64,000 nucleotides of DNA from CBDDLJ01 sp965230635 (GCA_965230635.1 CBDDLJ010000023.1:1-64000); one strand, 5' to 3'. Positions 25,967-34,895 are shown, numbered from the stretch's first letter. Numbers and translations: made by a program. Notes: generated by a model from the letters alone, not told the origin.

Positions 25967-26248
25967 TTACTCGTACTTACAAAGGTAAGCCGTTTCACTA
26001 GGCACTTGAAGGTCAAAAGACTGATTTGCTTCAACTTCAAATGTTTCGCCATCTTTGAATGAAACGAACTCTTCAGAGCCAGGTAGTTTCACTAACAGCT
26101 CGCCGCTAACGACTGTCATGTATTCTTTTTGACTGGTTCCAAAGGTGTAATCACCTGCTGCCATAACACCGACCGTTGCTGGCAGTGTTGGGCCTTCAAA
26201 TGCGATTGATTTTACTTTGCCGTCAAAATATTCGTTTACCTTTAGCAT
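25967..26248 (-). CDS. ppnP: Pyrimidine/purine nucleoside phosphorylase (DUF1255 cupin)
   Basis: A 93-residue single-cupin protein. It contains NEYFDGKVKSIAFEGPTLPA, VGVMAAGDYTFGTSQKEYM, VVSGELLVKLPG and FEVEANQSFDLQV, the PpnP/YaiE pattern. PpnP phosphorolyses a broad range of nucleosides to free base and ribose-1-phosphate. Length equals the E. coli protein (94). A strong SD sequence (AGGAGAAACAAG) precedes the start. It is convergent with cinA. Confidence 0.95.
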   Translation of the reverse strand: MLKVNEYFDGKVKSIAFEGPTLPATVGVMAAGDYTFGTSQKEYMTVVSGELLVKLPGSEEFVSFKDGETFEVEANQSFDLQVPSETAYLCKYE

Positions 26249-26392
26249 CTTGTTTCTCCTAAGATAGTTGGGGTGATAATTTACTGGCGCATATTATACG
26301 CTTATTCTGTTGCGGGGTGTTCATTTTTGAAAGTGCAAGGTATCATTTTCCCGCTCATGCTTAACGATAATAAAAATTGGATAACTTGGCTT

Positions 26393-27481
26393 ATGCTCAA
26401 GAAAAAGCGTACAAAAATCTTACTGGTAGTACTAATTCTTTCTTTATTCCACGCAGGACGCATTGCTAAGGATGCAGGGGTGTTTCGTAGTGTTGAGAAT
26501 AATCAGGGCTATGGTATTTGTCAGAAGCTTGAGGGCCCTGTCGGGGCAGAAGATATCACTATCGATCATGCTCGTAAGTTGGCTTATATTGCAGCAGATG
26601 ATCGAAGGGAAGCCTTTCTTAACAGGGGCCTGGAATCGTACAAAAATGGTGGCATCTGGACGCTAGACCTGACAGACCCCAAGGCAGAAGCACAGCCTCT
26701 AACAATTAAAATGAAGGGAGCATTTCATCCGCATGGTATCGCATTGCGTCAAGGTCCCGATGGCAAAGCGCTTGAGTTATATGTTGTCAACCATTTAGAT
26801 ATGCAGACTCATGAAATCGACGTTTTTACCATTCTGCCTAATGGTGACCTAAAACTGCGCCGTCGTATTCCTTTTCCAGAGTTGATCTCGCCTAATGATA
26901 TTGTTGTGACCGGCAAGGATAGGTTTTTTGTCTCCAATGACCACGGTAATCCACGACATACCGTGATGGAAGTTGTTGAAGACTATACAGGTTTGGCGCT
27001 GTCTTCAGTTGTCTATTTCGATGGTGAGCAGGGGCATTTTGTTATTGAGGGTTTGCGTTATACCAATGGTCTCGCTCTATCTAAAGATGGCAACAGCATG
27101 TTTGTTGCTGAGACAACCGCAAATCAGGTGTCTCGTTATATGAAAGGTGCAGATCTGCGCACTTGGCACTTGATTGATACGCTATACATACCTATGGCTG
27201 TTGACAATCTGGAGTGGCTGGATGATCAACACTTACTTACCGCCGGCCATCCAAAAGTCTTCGAGTTTACTGCCCATATGCATGATGGTAATCATTCATC
27301 ACCTTCGCAAGCATTCAAAATAAATGTTGCAACAGACAAAATGGAGGCTGAGTCTATTTTCTACGACAATGGTGAGCTGATTTCAGGAACGAGTGTAGCT
27401 GCTATCTTCGAAAATCAGCTCTTACTGGGTTCGGTATTTGAGCCCTTTGCTTTGCGCTGTAGGAAAGAAGCAGAAGATTAA
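26393..27481 (+). CDS. SMP-30/arylesterase-like beta-propeller protein
   Basis: About 362 residues from ATG 26393. It has a basic N-terminus and one hydrophobic segment (LKKKRTKILLVVLILSLFHA), probably a signal anchor. A six-bladed propeller follows, with the metal-ligand pattern of gluconolactonase/paraoxonase proteins: GAEDITIDHARKLAYIAADD, FHPHGIALRQG, ISPNDIVVTGKDRFFVSNDHG, YTNGLALSKDGNSMFVAETT and VDNLEWLDDQHLL. Such enzymes hydrolyse lactones or aryl esters. The frame is open from GTG 26273, but the extension looks untranslated. The stop overlaps the 3' end of the PEP-CTERM gene on the other strand. Confidence 0.8.
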   Translation: MLKKKRTKILLVVLILSLFHAGRIAKDAGVFRSVENNQGYGICQKLEGPVGAEDITIDHARKLAYIAADDRREAFLNRGLESYKNGGIWTLDLTDPKAEAQPLTIKMKGAFHPHGIALRQGPDGKALELYVVNHLDMQTHEIDVFTILPNGDLKLRRRIPFPELISPNDIVVTGKDRFFVSNDHGNPRHTVMEVVEDYTGLALSSVVYFDGEQGHFVIEGLRYTNGLALSKDGNSMFVAETTANQVSRYMKGADLRTWHLIDTLYIPMAVDNLEWLDDQHLLTAGHPKVFEFTAHMHDGNHSSPSQAFKINVATDKMEAESIFYDNGELISGTSVAAIFENQLLLGSVFEPFALRCRKEAED

Positions 27482-27654
27482 GTTCTATCGCTAGCCCTAA
27501 CTCTTTTTCTGGCTAAACCTAAGCCAAAAAGACCAATGAACAATAATGACATGGTTGCTGGCTCAGGTATTTCGTTGATCGAAGGGCTTGCGCTAGCTTG
27601 CATTGCTGTGAGGTTAAGATAGCCCAAAAATAACAGGCGGCCTAAAGTATTCAT
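27478..27654 (-). CDS. 58-residue PEP-CTERM sorting-signal protein
   Basis: Short gene found by direct translation. It has a strong SD (AAGGAAGG) 6 bp before ATG 27654 and 58 codons. Residues 1-23 look like a signal peptide (MNTLGRLLFLGYLNLTAMQA-SA). Residues about 30-55 form a full PEP-CTERM anchor: the EIPEPAT motif, a hydrophobic helix LLFIGLFGLGLA, then the basic RKRVR tail. PEP-CTERM proteins are processed by exosortase in exopolysaccharide-producing bacteria. Almost nothing remains between signal and anchor, so this is a minimal or truncated substrate. No exosortase gene is in the window. The 3' end overlaps the lactonase gene by 4 bp on the opposite strand. Confidence 0.8.
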   Translation of the reverse strand: MNTLGRLLFLGYLNLTAMQASASPSINEIPEPATMSLLFIGLFGLGLARKRVRASDRT

Positions 27655-27794
27655 TTTACCTTCCTTAGTATTACTTGCTTCAAAAGCGATGTCTCATGTC
27701 CATAAAATTACTAGCCTGGAGGCTGTGAACTGAAGTAGGAGTGCAGTTTAGAGACACTATGTGACAGAATTATGGATGTGAGTGATAAGTTTCG

Positions 27795-27874
27795 GGCGCG
27801 AGTGTAGCCTAGAATGAAGCGAAGTGCGATGTAATTTTCGAGGATCTTGCTCGAAACGCTTCAAAACTCGCGCC
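27795..27874. repeat. Nested inverted repeat downstream of flagellin
   Basis: Three coaxial stems share one centre. Outer: GGCGCGAGT (27795-27803) with ACTCGCGCC (27866-27874). Middle: TGAAGCG (27815-27821) with CGCTTCA (27857-27863). Inner: TTTCGAG (27836-27842) with CTCGAAA (27850-27856). The flagellin stop is 4 bp to the right, so the structure would form in the 3' end of that mRNA. No T-run follows, so simple intrinsic termination is not obvious. Confidence 0.55.
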
Positions 27875-27878
27875 AGGT

Positions 27879-28679
27879 TCAAGAAAGAAGGCGAAGTACC
27901 GTATCTCGCTGGCTGTTAGCCTGTCCGAGTATTGCGGCTTGAACTTGATCTCTGATTTGACTGGCTGCTAAATCCGAGGCAGCTTGAGCATAATCTGTAT
28001 CACTAATTCGGCTTCGTGCTTCTGCTGTGTCAATTCTTGACGACGCGATATTATCAACTGCACTTGATATCCGATTACTCGTTGCTCCTAGCTCTGATTG
28101 CCGAGTGATAATCAACTCCGAAGCCTGATTCAAGGTTTCTAGAGATTCACTAGCCGCTTTTTGTGTACTTAAGTCTATGGTATCGAAGCCCAGAGACTTT
28201 ATATCTTTTGCGATATCTTTACTCTGAATTTGAATAGTCTCACCAGCCTGATCTAGCTGAACACTAAAATCTTCTTCGCTATTGAGTAAAGGTTTTCCAT
28301 TGAAATTACTTGTTTCAAGTAAACGATTTGAATCCTCAATCAGTAAATTGGCTTCTGCTTGAAGTGCTTGTCGATCTTGCTGAGAGAGCGTGCCATTGCC
28401 TGCCTGGATAGTGAGCTCCTGGACGCGACTAATATTATCATTGATGCTACTTAAGGCTCCATCGGCTACTTGCAGCGCAGAAATTGAGTCACTGGCATTT
28501 CGGAGTGCTGCATCAAAGCCGCTGAGCTGACTGCTGAGACGTTCAGATACCGCTAAACCCGCGGCATCTTCTGCTGCGTTATTGATTCGCTGACCAGAAC
28601 TCAGCTGTTGAGCCAACTTATCAGATTGGCTGCTTTGAGTTTGAATACTGCCAAGCGCGTTATTTAGAGAGATAGCCAT
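27879..28679 (-). CDS. Flagellin-like protein (stand-alone)
   Basis: A 266-residue protein with both flagellin ends. The N-terminal D0/D1 region has SSGQRINNAAEDAAGLAVSE and RNASDSISALQVADGALSS; the C-terminal region has SRISDTDYAQAASDLAASQI. The variable middle is very short (about 60 residues). The C-terminus reads QRDTVLRLLS rather than the usual VLSLLR/Q. No other flagellar gene is in the window, so it may be an orphan flagellin or a secondary filament subunit. A sigma70-like TATAAT lies upstream, and a good SD (AGGAG) precedes the ATG. Confidence 0.88.
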   Translation of the reverse strand: MAISLNNALGSIQTQSSQSDKLAQQLSSGQRINNAAEDAAGLAVSERLSSQLSGFDAALRNASDSISALQVADGALSSINDNISRVQELTIQAGNGTLSQQDRQALQAEANLLIEDSNRLLETSNFNGKPLLNSEEDFSVQLDQAGETIQIQSKDIAKDIKSLGFDTIDLSTQKAASESLETLNQASELIITRQSELGATSNRISSAVDNIASSRIDTAEARSRISDTDYAQAASDLAASQIRDQVQAAILGQANSQRDTVLRLLS

Positions 28680-28708
28680 GATGACGACTCCTATACCGTT
28701 ATTCTTTC

Positions 28709-28714
28709 ATTATA
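28709..28714 (-). promoter_or_regulatory. -10 element of the flagellin gene
   Basis: TATAAT on the minus strand, 30 bp before the flagellin ATG, with a weak -35 (TGACCA) 16 bp further upstream. No FliA-type (sigma28) motif was seen. This would suggest house-keeping rather than class III flagellar expression. Confidence 0.4.
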
Positions 28715-28842
28715 ACGCCATATCCTGGGTTGGTCATATATTAAACAGTAACGCTTAGTAACCCTGCTGGCTTTTTAGAGCGTATGGGGAAGGTTAGAAG
28801 GCATAGGAGAAGCATGAAGAAGCAGGGGGCTGGCCTGGTTAA

Positions 28843-29955
28843 CTAGCTTGTTTTATTTTTTCGAGAAACGTAGTGGTTTCTCACCGTCTCATTAAATGCT
28901 TCAACGTAAGTGGGATGGAATTGCGTGCCACTTTCTCCATTAATCGACGTCACAGCGCTAAATAGAGACTTTTTATGACTTCTATCGGCACGGACATTCG
29001 TGATTGAATAAAAGGTATCCGCTAGCGCGATGAGTGCTGCACCAGCATGAATTTCATCTCTTGATAAACCCTTAGGGTAGCCTTTCCCATCATAGCGCTC
29101 ATGATGTTGAGCAACCATGGCAGCGGCTTCTGACCAGCCATCCATGCGCTTAAGTAACTCTGCTCCCATTTCAACATGATTATGAATGATACGAAATTCT
29201 ACATCGGTCAGTTTACTAGGTTTGTTTAACACTGTGGGGGGAACCAAGGTCATACCTATATCATGCAGGTAGACCGCCGCTGTCAGTTGGTCTACATCAA
29301 CGGGGGATTCCAAGTCCTTATTGGTTGAAAGACATAGTTCAAGGATCGAATCAGTACGCCCTTCCTGATAGATGCCGACAGCGTCAAGTTGCATTGCCAA
29401 GCGTCTGAAAAAAGCCAGATCAGGGTGGTCCGCATGTTCTGGGCAAACAGTGAGAGGGTCGGCAGTCGTATCGCTGGGCTTATCTCTCTTTGCGCCAACT
29501 AACTTATCCATTGCCTGGTCAAGTGCTTCCAGATCCTGCCCTGCTGCACAGTTGCCAACAATCTGGATTGCATCAAGCATGGTGACTTGCGGCTCGCCTT
29601 CTACTTGTCCCTCGCCAATCAGGAAATTAATCATATCCCGAACACGGATGACAATCGCGATGATAAATTCACCGTACATAGGAATGTATGTACGCTGGCC
29701 TTGGCGCATGTCAGATACGACTTCTTCCAAGGCGTGAATAGTTTCAACCAATGGGTCAAGAAACACCATACGGCAATTGCCTTTTAGAGAATGAACATCT
29801 CTAAAGAGTCGATGAACCAGTTCCATGTCTTGAGAGTTATCCAGTAGGCCAATACAGGCTTCTATTTGCTCAATGTTTTCCTGCAAACATTCAGCGAAGT
29901 CCTGGATTATTTCATCATCGAGCTCAGAAAATTGAGGGCAAGTCGTGACTGTCAT
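28843..29955 (-). CDS. Hpt and HD-GYP domain protein
   Basis: A 370-residue protein. An N-terminal histidine phosphotransfer domain (about 10-115) carries the phospho-His motif FRDVHSLKGNCRMVF. A C-terminal HD-GYP domain (about 195-360) has the metal ligands HDIGMTLVPPTVLNK, HNHVEMGAELL, QHHERYDGKGYPKGL and LADTFYSIT. HD-GYP domains hydrolyse cyclic di-GMP. The combination suggests a phosphodiesterase controlled by phosphotransfer from an unlinked kinase. It lies next to the flagellin gene, on the same strand, and could tie c-di-GMP to motility. Confidence 0.88.
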   Translation of the reverse strand: MTVTTCPQFSELDDEIIQDFAECLQENIEQIEACIGLLDNSQDMELVHRLFRDVHSLKGNCRMVFLDPLVETIHALEEVVSDMRQGQRTYIPMYGEFIIAIVIRVRDMINFLIGEGQVEGEPQVTMLDAIQIVGNCAAGQDLEALDQAMDKLVGAKRDKPSDTTADPLTVCPEHADHPDLAFFRRLAMQLDAVGIYQEGRTDSILELCLSTNKDLESPVDVDQLTAAVYLHDIGMTLVPPTVLNKPSKLTDVEFRIIHNHVEMGAELLKRMDGWSEAAAMVAQHHERYDGKGYPKGLSRDEIHAGAALIALADTFYSITNVRADRSHKKSLFSAVTSINGESGTQFHPTYVEAFNETVRNHYVSRKNKTS

Positions 29956-30077
29956 AGTGCGGCGGCTCTATTTATTCCTAAAGTACATTTCTTTAAGCAT
30001 AGACCCAAGCAGCGAAAAGTGAATATAATTTTAACTAGTTCACAAACTTGGCGAGGTAAATTAAAGCTCGTTATAGC

Positions 30078-31358
30078 TTATAGCCCAAACCAATCTGGCT
30101 TGATGAGTAGTATTAACAAGACGCTCACTTGGATAGCGATAAATGGCATGACACCTCGATAAATGTCCCTGGTAGACACAGAAGGTGGTGCGACCCCTTT
30201 AAGATAGAACAGGCTGAACCCGAAAGGTGGGGTTAGGAAACTGGTCTGTAAGTTCATGGCAATTAGAATTGCAAACCACAGCATGCTGATCCCCAGCATT
30301 TCTGCAATTGGAGCTAGAACTGGAATGATAATAAAAGAGATTTCTACGAAGTCGATAAAGAAGCCAAGAATTAGAACAACCAGCATGGTGAGGATCAGGA
30401 AGCCCCATTTTTCACCTGGCAGCTGCAATAACCACTCTTCAAGGATAGTGTCTCCACCGGAATAGCTGAAAGTCATTGAGAACGCTGTCGCACCAATTAA
30501 TATCGCGAAAACCATGGCTGTCACACCGACCGTTTCCTTAGCGCTCTCCCATAACATGTCCAAACTAAATTGCTTATAGACCATTGCTAGAAATATCGCA
30601 CCAACTCCCCCTAAAGCAGAGCTCTCTGTTGGGGTTGCGATCCCGGCGAAGATAGAACCTAGCACAACAAAAATGAGTGCCAAGGGAGGAACAATAGCTG
30701 TCAGCGCTTTACGAATTTGTGCGAGCTTATCTTCTTCTGATATTGGCATCGCTGGCGCGAGTTCGGGATTTCGACTGCTTACAAAAACTATGTATCCGAT
30801 ATACAGGGCGATTAGTAAAACACCGGGTGCAACGGCGGCTTTAAACAGGTCGCCAATTGGCAAACCGAGCACATCGCCAAGGATGATTAAGATAATAGAG
30901 GGTGGGACGATTTGACCCAGCGTACCGGACGCGCAGATTGTGCCACAGCTAAGCTGTTTGTCGTAGTTATACTTGAGCATACAAGGTAAAGAGATAAGAC
31001 CCATTGCAACAACGCTGGCGCCGACGACACCGGTAGATGCCGCTAATAAAGAGCCTACCAAAATGGTACTAATCGCAATACCACCACTCATTCGACCAAA
31101 TAACTGCGCCATGGATTCCAGTAACTGCTCGGCCAATTTGGTTTTTTGCAGAACGACGCCCATAAAGATAAACAAGGGAATTGCCATTAAAATGGTATTT
31201 TCCATAATGCTTTGTATGCGATAGGGCATAAAAGCAAATAGCTCAAAGCCTTCAGCCCAAACGCCGAAGGCCAGTGCAACGCCAGCGAAGGTAAATGCAA
31301 CGGGAAAGCCTAGCATCAACATTAAAAGCGCAACAACGAACATAACTATGCCGCTCAT
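30078..31358 (-). CDS. TRAP transporter large permease DctM
   Basis: A 426-residue protein of about 12 transmembrane helices, with the DctM pattern (VALLMLMLGFPVAFTFAGVA, IPLFIFMGVVL, SSALGGVGAIFLAMVY, TSFLTPPFGFSLFYLKGVAP). It is the ion-coupled translocator of a TRAP system. Its start overlaps the DctQ stop by 4 bp (31355-31358), and a DctP gene lies just upstream. The QSFL/TPPFG pattern suits C4-dicarboxylate or 2-oxo acid type transporters, but the substrate is not certain. Confidence 0.93.
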   Translation of the reverse strand: MSGIVMFVVALLMLMLGFPVAFTFAGVALAFGVWAEGFELFAFMPYRIQSIMENTILMAIPLFIFMGVVLQKTKLAEQLLESMAQLFGRMSGGIAISTILVGSLLAASTGVVGASVVAMGLISLPCMLKYNYDKQLSCGTICASGTLGQIVPPSIILIILGDVLGLPIGDLFKAAVAPGVLLIALYIGYIVFVSSRNPELAPAMPISEEDKLAQIRKALTAIVPPLALIFVVLGSIFAGIATPTESSALGGVGAIFLAMVYKQFSLDMLWESAKETVGVTAMVFAILIGATAFSMTFSYSGGDTILEEWLLQLPGEKWGFLILTMLVVLILGFFIDFVEISFIIIPVLAPIAEMLGISMLWFAILIAMNLQTSFLTPPFGFSLFYLKGVAPPSVSTRDIYRGVMPFIAIQVSVLLILLIKPDWFGL

Positions 31359-31897
31359 GACAAACCCGGCTCCTTATTGTTTGGATAAGGTTCTTTGCCA
31401 ATAAGAACGCGCAAAGCTTGAGTGATCATGCTTAAACTTGCCAAACCAATCAGGATAAAGGAAGCAGGGATCAGCCCCTTGATTAACCAACGATGAGGAA
31501 GACCGCCTGGGTCGCCGCTATTTTCACCCATTTCATAGGATTCATAAGCGAAGTCAACGCTGTAATAGGTGACTAGAGTGATGAAAGGTAGAATAAGAAT
31601 GAGTGTGCCCAATAGGTTAATCCAGGCTTTCGTTTGGTCCTGCCAGCGATCATAGAAAATATCGACCCTGACATGGGCATTCTGCTGAATTGCATAAGGA
31701 ATACCCAGAAGGAATACGCAGGAGAAAAGGTGCCATTCCAATTCCTGCATACCGATTGATACATCGTTAAAGCCATAACGCATGACAACGTCATAAAAAA
31801 CGTTTACTAGCAGTAAGATTATGGCTGTCGCTGCAAGCATGCCGCATAAGCGCGTAATGGTGTTAAACAGCGTGTCTAGAGCTCGTATCAATCGCAT
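31355..31897 (-). CDS. TRAP transporter small permease DctQ
   Basis: A 180-residue protein with four transmembrane helices and the DctQ motif region EWHLFSCVFLLGIPYAIQ and HVRVDIFYDRW. It partners the large permease encoded downstream, with a 4-bp ATGA overlap. It lies 23 bp after the binding-protein gene, completing a dctPQM operon. Confidence 0.92.
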   Translation of the reverse strand: MRLIRALDTLFNTITRLCGMLAATAIILLLVNVFYDVVMRYGFNDVSIGMQELEWHLFSCVFLLGIPYAIQQNAHVRVDIFYDRWQDQTKAWINLLGTLILILPFITLVTYYSVDFAYESYEMGENSGDPGGLPHRWLIKGLIPASFILIGLASLSMITQALRVLIGKEPYPNNKEPGLS

Positions 31898-31920
31898 TTG
31901 TCAGAGATTCTATCGTTAAC

Positions 31921-32991
31921 TTAAGGTGCAGTGCTGTCCAAGTAAGCCTTATCAGACATGTTGGTCCAAGCACGGGCTTTCTGTAAATACTCTTTTTGAG
32001 ACTTAAGCACACGCGCTGCAAATTCGTCTTTAGCTGCATTTTCAGCCAACAACTCTTCATTTGCTTGACGCATTGCACTCAATACCTCGGTTGGGAATGT
32101 TTTGACCTGAATATTTGGATATTCAGTGCTAATCGTTGCCCAGTTTTTGGCGCTTTCATGCATGGCTTGCGCATACATGTCGTAAGATGCAGCTTTCATA
32201 GCTGCCTTAAGAATTGCTTGCAGATCACTTGGCAATCGTTCGAATTTCTTCTTATTAACCAAGAATTGCAGCTCCGCACCAGGCTCGTGCCAGCCTGTGT
32301 AATAGTAAGGCGCAATTTTGTGGAAGCCCATGCGTAAGTCGAGTGAGGGGCCTACCCACTCAAGTGCGTCGATCGTGCCACGCTCCAGCGCTGTATATAG
32401 CTCGCCTGGCGGAATATTGGTGGGCTTAGCGCCTAGCTTGGCAATGACTTCACCTGCGAAACCGGGGATGCGCATCTTCAGGCCTTTAAGATCATCGACT
32501 GTCTTGATTTCCTTCTGGAACCAACCGCCCATTTGGTTTGCTGTATTACCCCCAGGAAAGGACATTAAATTGTACTTGCCATATAACTCATTCATCAGCT
32601 CCATACCACCACCGTAGTAGAACCAGGCATATTGCTCAGAAGCAATCATGCCGAAGGGCATGGTAGTGAAGTACATCGTTGCCGGTACTTTACCTTTCCA
32701 GTAGTAAGAGGCTGAGTGGCCCATATCGTACTGGCCTGATTTCACCATATCGAAAATTCCGAAAGGTGATTTATGCTTGTTTGAAGAGTGAATGACGATT
32801 TTCAAACGTCCATTGGACATTTCTTCAGCCATTTTCGCCATATTCTTTGAGGTATCGCCAAAGATTGGGAAATTCGGTCCCCAAGTTTCTGCAAGACGTA
32901 GTTTGTAGGTTTTCTCTGCTTGCGCAAAACAAGCGACAGAGAGTAGCAGCGTGACAACACAGATACGCTTGAAGATTTGAGAAAATGACAT
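31921..32991 (-). CDS. TRAP transporter solute-binding protein DctP
   Basis: A 356-residue protein with a signal peptide (about 1-25, ending CFAQA-E). The DctP fold is shown by the conserved Arg/ligand region DLKGLKMRIPGFAGEVIAKLG and the EWVGPSLDLRMGFHK motif. The latter (DALEWVGPSLD) is typical of TAXI-unlike DctP proteins that bind aromatic or 2-oxo acids, often as dimers with a C-terminal swap helix. First gene of the dctPQM operon. Confidence 0.92.
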   Translation of the reverse strand: MSFSQIFKRICVVTLLLSVACFAQAEKTYKLRLAETWGPNFPIFGDTSKNMAKMAEEMSNGRLKIVIHSSNKHKSPFGIFDMVKSGQYDMGHSASYYWKGKVPATMYFTTMPFGMIASEQYAWFYYGGGMELMNELYGKYNLMSFPGGNTANQMGGWFQKEIKTVDDLKGLKMRIPGFAGEVIAKLGAKPTNIPPGELYTALERGTIDALEWVGPSLDLRMGFHKIAPYYYTGWHEPGAELQFLVNKKKFERLPSDLQAILKAAMKAASYDMYAQAMHESAKNWATISTEYPNIQVKTFPTEVLSAMRQANEELLAENAAKDEFAARVLKSQKEYLQKARAWTNMSDKAYLDSTAP

Positions 32992-33167
32992 GGTCAGCGT
33001 CCTTTTTATTATTAAACGAAGCGTGGAATTTAACAGAACTGGACGGTGCTTAAAAGTCTATCGGAGCTTTTATGAGATGCCCTTGTTGCAAAGAGTTCAC
33101 TTGCAATACCGTTATCTTTGGGTCTAGTCTTTTTATTCTACATTAAGCTCAATTAGGGAGAGTCAAT

Positions 33168-34097
33168 ATGGAAGGTTTTGCAGTCAGTACGTTGGTATTC
33201 CTTGGCCTGGCGGTCATCTTGATATTCAGTGGTGCCAAGATTGTGCCACAAGGTTTTTCGTGGACTGTGGAGCGTTTAGGAAAGTACACTAAAACACTTA
33301 ATCCCGGTTTGAATATTATCGTACCGTTTCTCGATAGAATTGGTGAAAAACAGAATATGAAGGAACAGGTTCTGGATATTCCTCCCCAAGATGTTATCTC
33401 TAGTGATAACGCTCAGGTAAATACTGATGCCGTATGCTTCTACCAAATTCAAGACCCCGTTAAAGCTTCGTATGAAGTGAATGATTTGCCCCGAGCAATG
33501 CAAAATTTGGTGATGACTAATATTCGTGCCGTTTTGGGGTCAATGGAGCTCGATGAAATGCTTTCGAATCGAGACAAAATCAATTCCTTATTACTGACTA
33601 AAGTTGATGAAGCGACTGATCCTTGGGGGATTAAGGTAACACGAATTGAAATCAAGGATATTTCGCCGCCTAAAGACCTGGTTGCTTCCATGGCTCGTCA
33701 GATGAAAGCCGAGCGTGAAAAGCGTGCGCAGATTCTTGAGGCAGAGGGCGAAAGAGAAGCTGCGATTAAGGTAGCGGAAGGTCAGAAGCAATCTGAAATT
33801 CTCAAAGCTGAAGGTGAGTTGGAAGCAGCAAAACGTGAGGCAGAAGCGCGCGAGCGTTTAGCAGAAGCTGAAGCAAAAGCGACATTAGACGTATCAGCTG
33901 CGATTGCACAGGGGGATGCGCAGGCAATTAACTACTTTGTCGCGCAAAAGTATGTTGATGCGTTGGGTAAGCTCGCGGAATCACCTAACAATAAAGTGAT
34001 GATGATTCCATTAGAAGCCAGTAGCGTAATTGGTTCAATTGCGGGTATTTCAGATATAGCGAAAGACGCAATGAAAGCTAGTAAAGCTGAATCGTAG
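33168..34097 (+). CDS. SPFH/band-7 membrane protein QmcA-like
   Basis: A 309-residue stomatin-family protein. It has an N-terminal hydrophobic anchor (about 4-22), an SPFH domain (about 25-190: IVPQGFSWTVERLGKYTKTL, PQDVISSDNAQVNTDAVCFY, SNRDKINSLL) and a long charged coiled coil (about 190-245). Such proteins form membrane microdomain complexes that regulate proteases and lipids. It pairs with the downstream NfeD gene (11-bp gap), the canonical stomatin/NfeD operon (E. coli qmcA-ybbJ). Confidence 0.9.
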   Translation: MEGFAVSTLVFLGLAVILIFSGAKIVPQGFSWTVERLGKYTKTLNPGLNIIVPFLDRIGEKQNMKEQVLDIPPQDVISSDNAQVNTDAVCFYQIQDPVKASYEVNDLPRAMQNLVMTNIRAVLGSMELDEMLSNRDKINSLLLTKVDEATDPWGIKVTRIEIKDISPPKDLVASMARQMKAEREKRAQILEAEGEREAAIKVAEGQKQSEILKAEGELEAAKREAEARERLAEAEAKATLDVSAAIAQGDAQAINYFVAQKYVDALGKLAESPNNKVMMIPLEASSVIGSIAGISDIAKDAMKASKAES

Positions 34098-34108
34098 AGG
34101 ATAAACAG

Positions 34109-34549
34109 ATGATACTCGATTGGCACTGGTTAGTTCTTGGCTTGGTATTGATTGGCTTGGAGGCATTGGGCGCAGGTGGTTTCCTAATCGGTGCCGCAAT
34201 TGCAGCCTTTATTTTGTCGCTGCTGACCTACCTGGATGGATTCGCCTGGGAGTGGCAAGTCACGATTTTTGCAGCCTTATCGCTTGTGTTTACAGGAATT
34301 GTTTGGAAGTTTTTTAAAAAGACGACTGATGATGGTGAGGCACAGGTTATTAACGATCGAGCATCGCAGCTGATTGGTCGTGTTGAAAAAGCGAGCCAGG
34401 AAGTTTTCGCAGGCCAAGGCAAGATTCAGATCGGTGATACTTTGTGGAAAGTCAAAACTGAAGAAAATATTCAAGCAGGTGACTTGATTGAAGTCTATGA
34501 TGCTGAGGGGATGACTTTGTTGGTGAGGGTTAAGAAGGGAGGCTCTTAA
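34109..34549 (+). CDS. NfeD-like membrane protein
   Basis: A 146-residue protein with three transmembrane helices in the first 70 residues and a C-terminal OB-fold domain (about 85-145: LIGRVEKASQEVFAGQGKIQ, GDLIEVYDAEGMTLLVRV). NfeD proteins partner stomatin/SPFH proteins. It is 11 bp after the SPFH gene, co-transcribed. Confidence 0.9.
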   Translation: MILDWHWLVLGLVLIGLEALGAGGFLIGAAIAAFILSLLTYLDGFAWEWQVTIFAALSLVFTGIVWKFFKKTTDDGEAQVINDRASQLIGRVEKASQEVFAGQGKIQIGDTLWKVKTEENIQAGDLIEVYDAEGMTLLVRVKKGGS

Positions 34550-34583
34550 ACGAGAGCCTGCACCTGTCCATCACTTTTCTGAG

Positions 34584-34895
34584 TTAAGACGCTGAGCATT
34601 CGGCTGATGCTCCCAATTCACGGATTCCTTTCTTTTGCTCTTTACGTAAAAATATTTCCACTGGAATAAAAGCAAAAGGAATAATCGAAGCAAAGAATAT
34701 CAAAAGCCAAGTGATCATCGACCATTTCTGCTTATGAGAAACCTGTAGCGACAAAACCATATATGCCATGAAGAGAACGCCATGCGCCATACCAACAGGA
34801 AACACAAGCTCTCGACTAACAAATCCGAGAGTGATGCTTAAAATAGCTAAATAAGATAGGCCCTCGAGTAGACTGGCAATTCTGAATATTTTCAC
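34584..34895 (-). CDS. DUF3817 membrane protein
   Basis: A 103-residue protein with about three transmembrane helices and the DUF3817 pattern (RIASLLEGLSYLAILSI, MAHGVLFMAYMVLSL, IIPFAFIPVEIFLRKE). No function is established. It is convergent with the NfeD gene, with 35 bp between stops. Confidence 0.85.
   Translation of the reverse strand: MKIFRIASLLEGLSYLAILSITLGFVSRELVFPVGMAHGVLFMAYMVLSLQVSHKQKWSMITWLLIFFASIIPFAFIPVEIFLRKEQKKGIRELGASAECSAS

Noticed and set aside
26273..26392. N-terminal extension of the SMP-30-like protein
   Set aside because: The extension begins with GTG, lacks an SD sequence and precedes a good basic/hydrophobic signal at ATG 26393.
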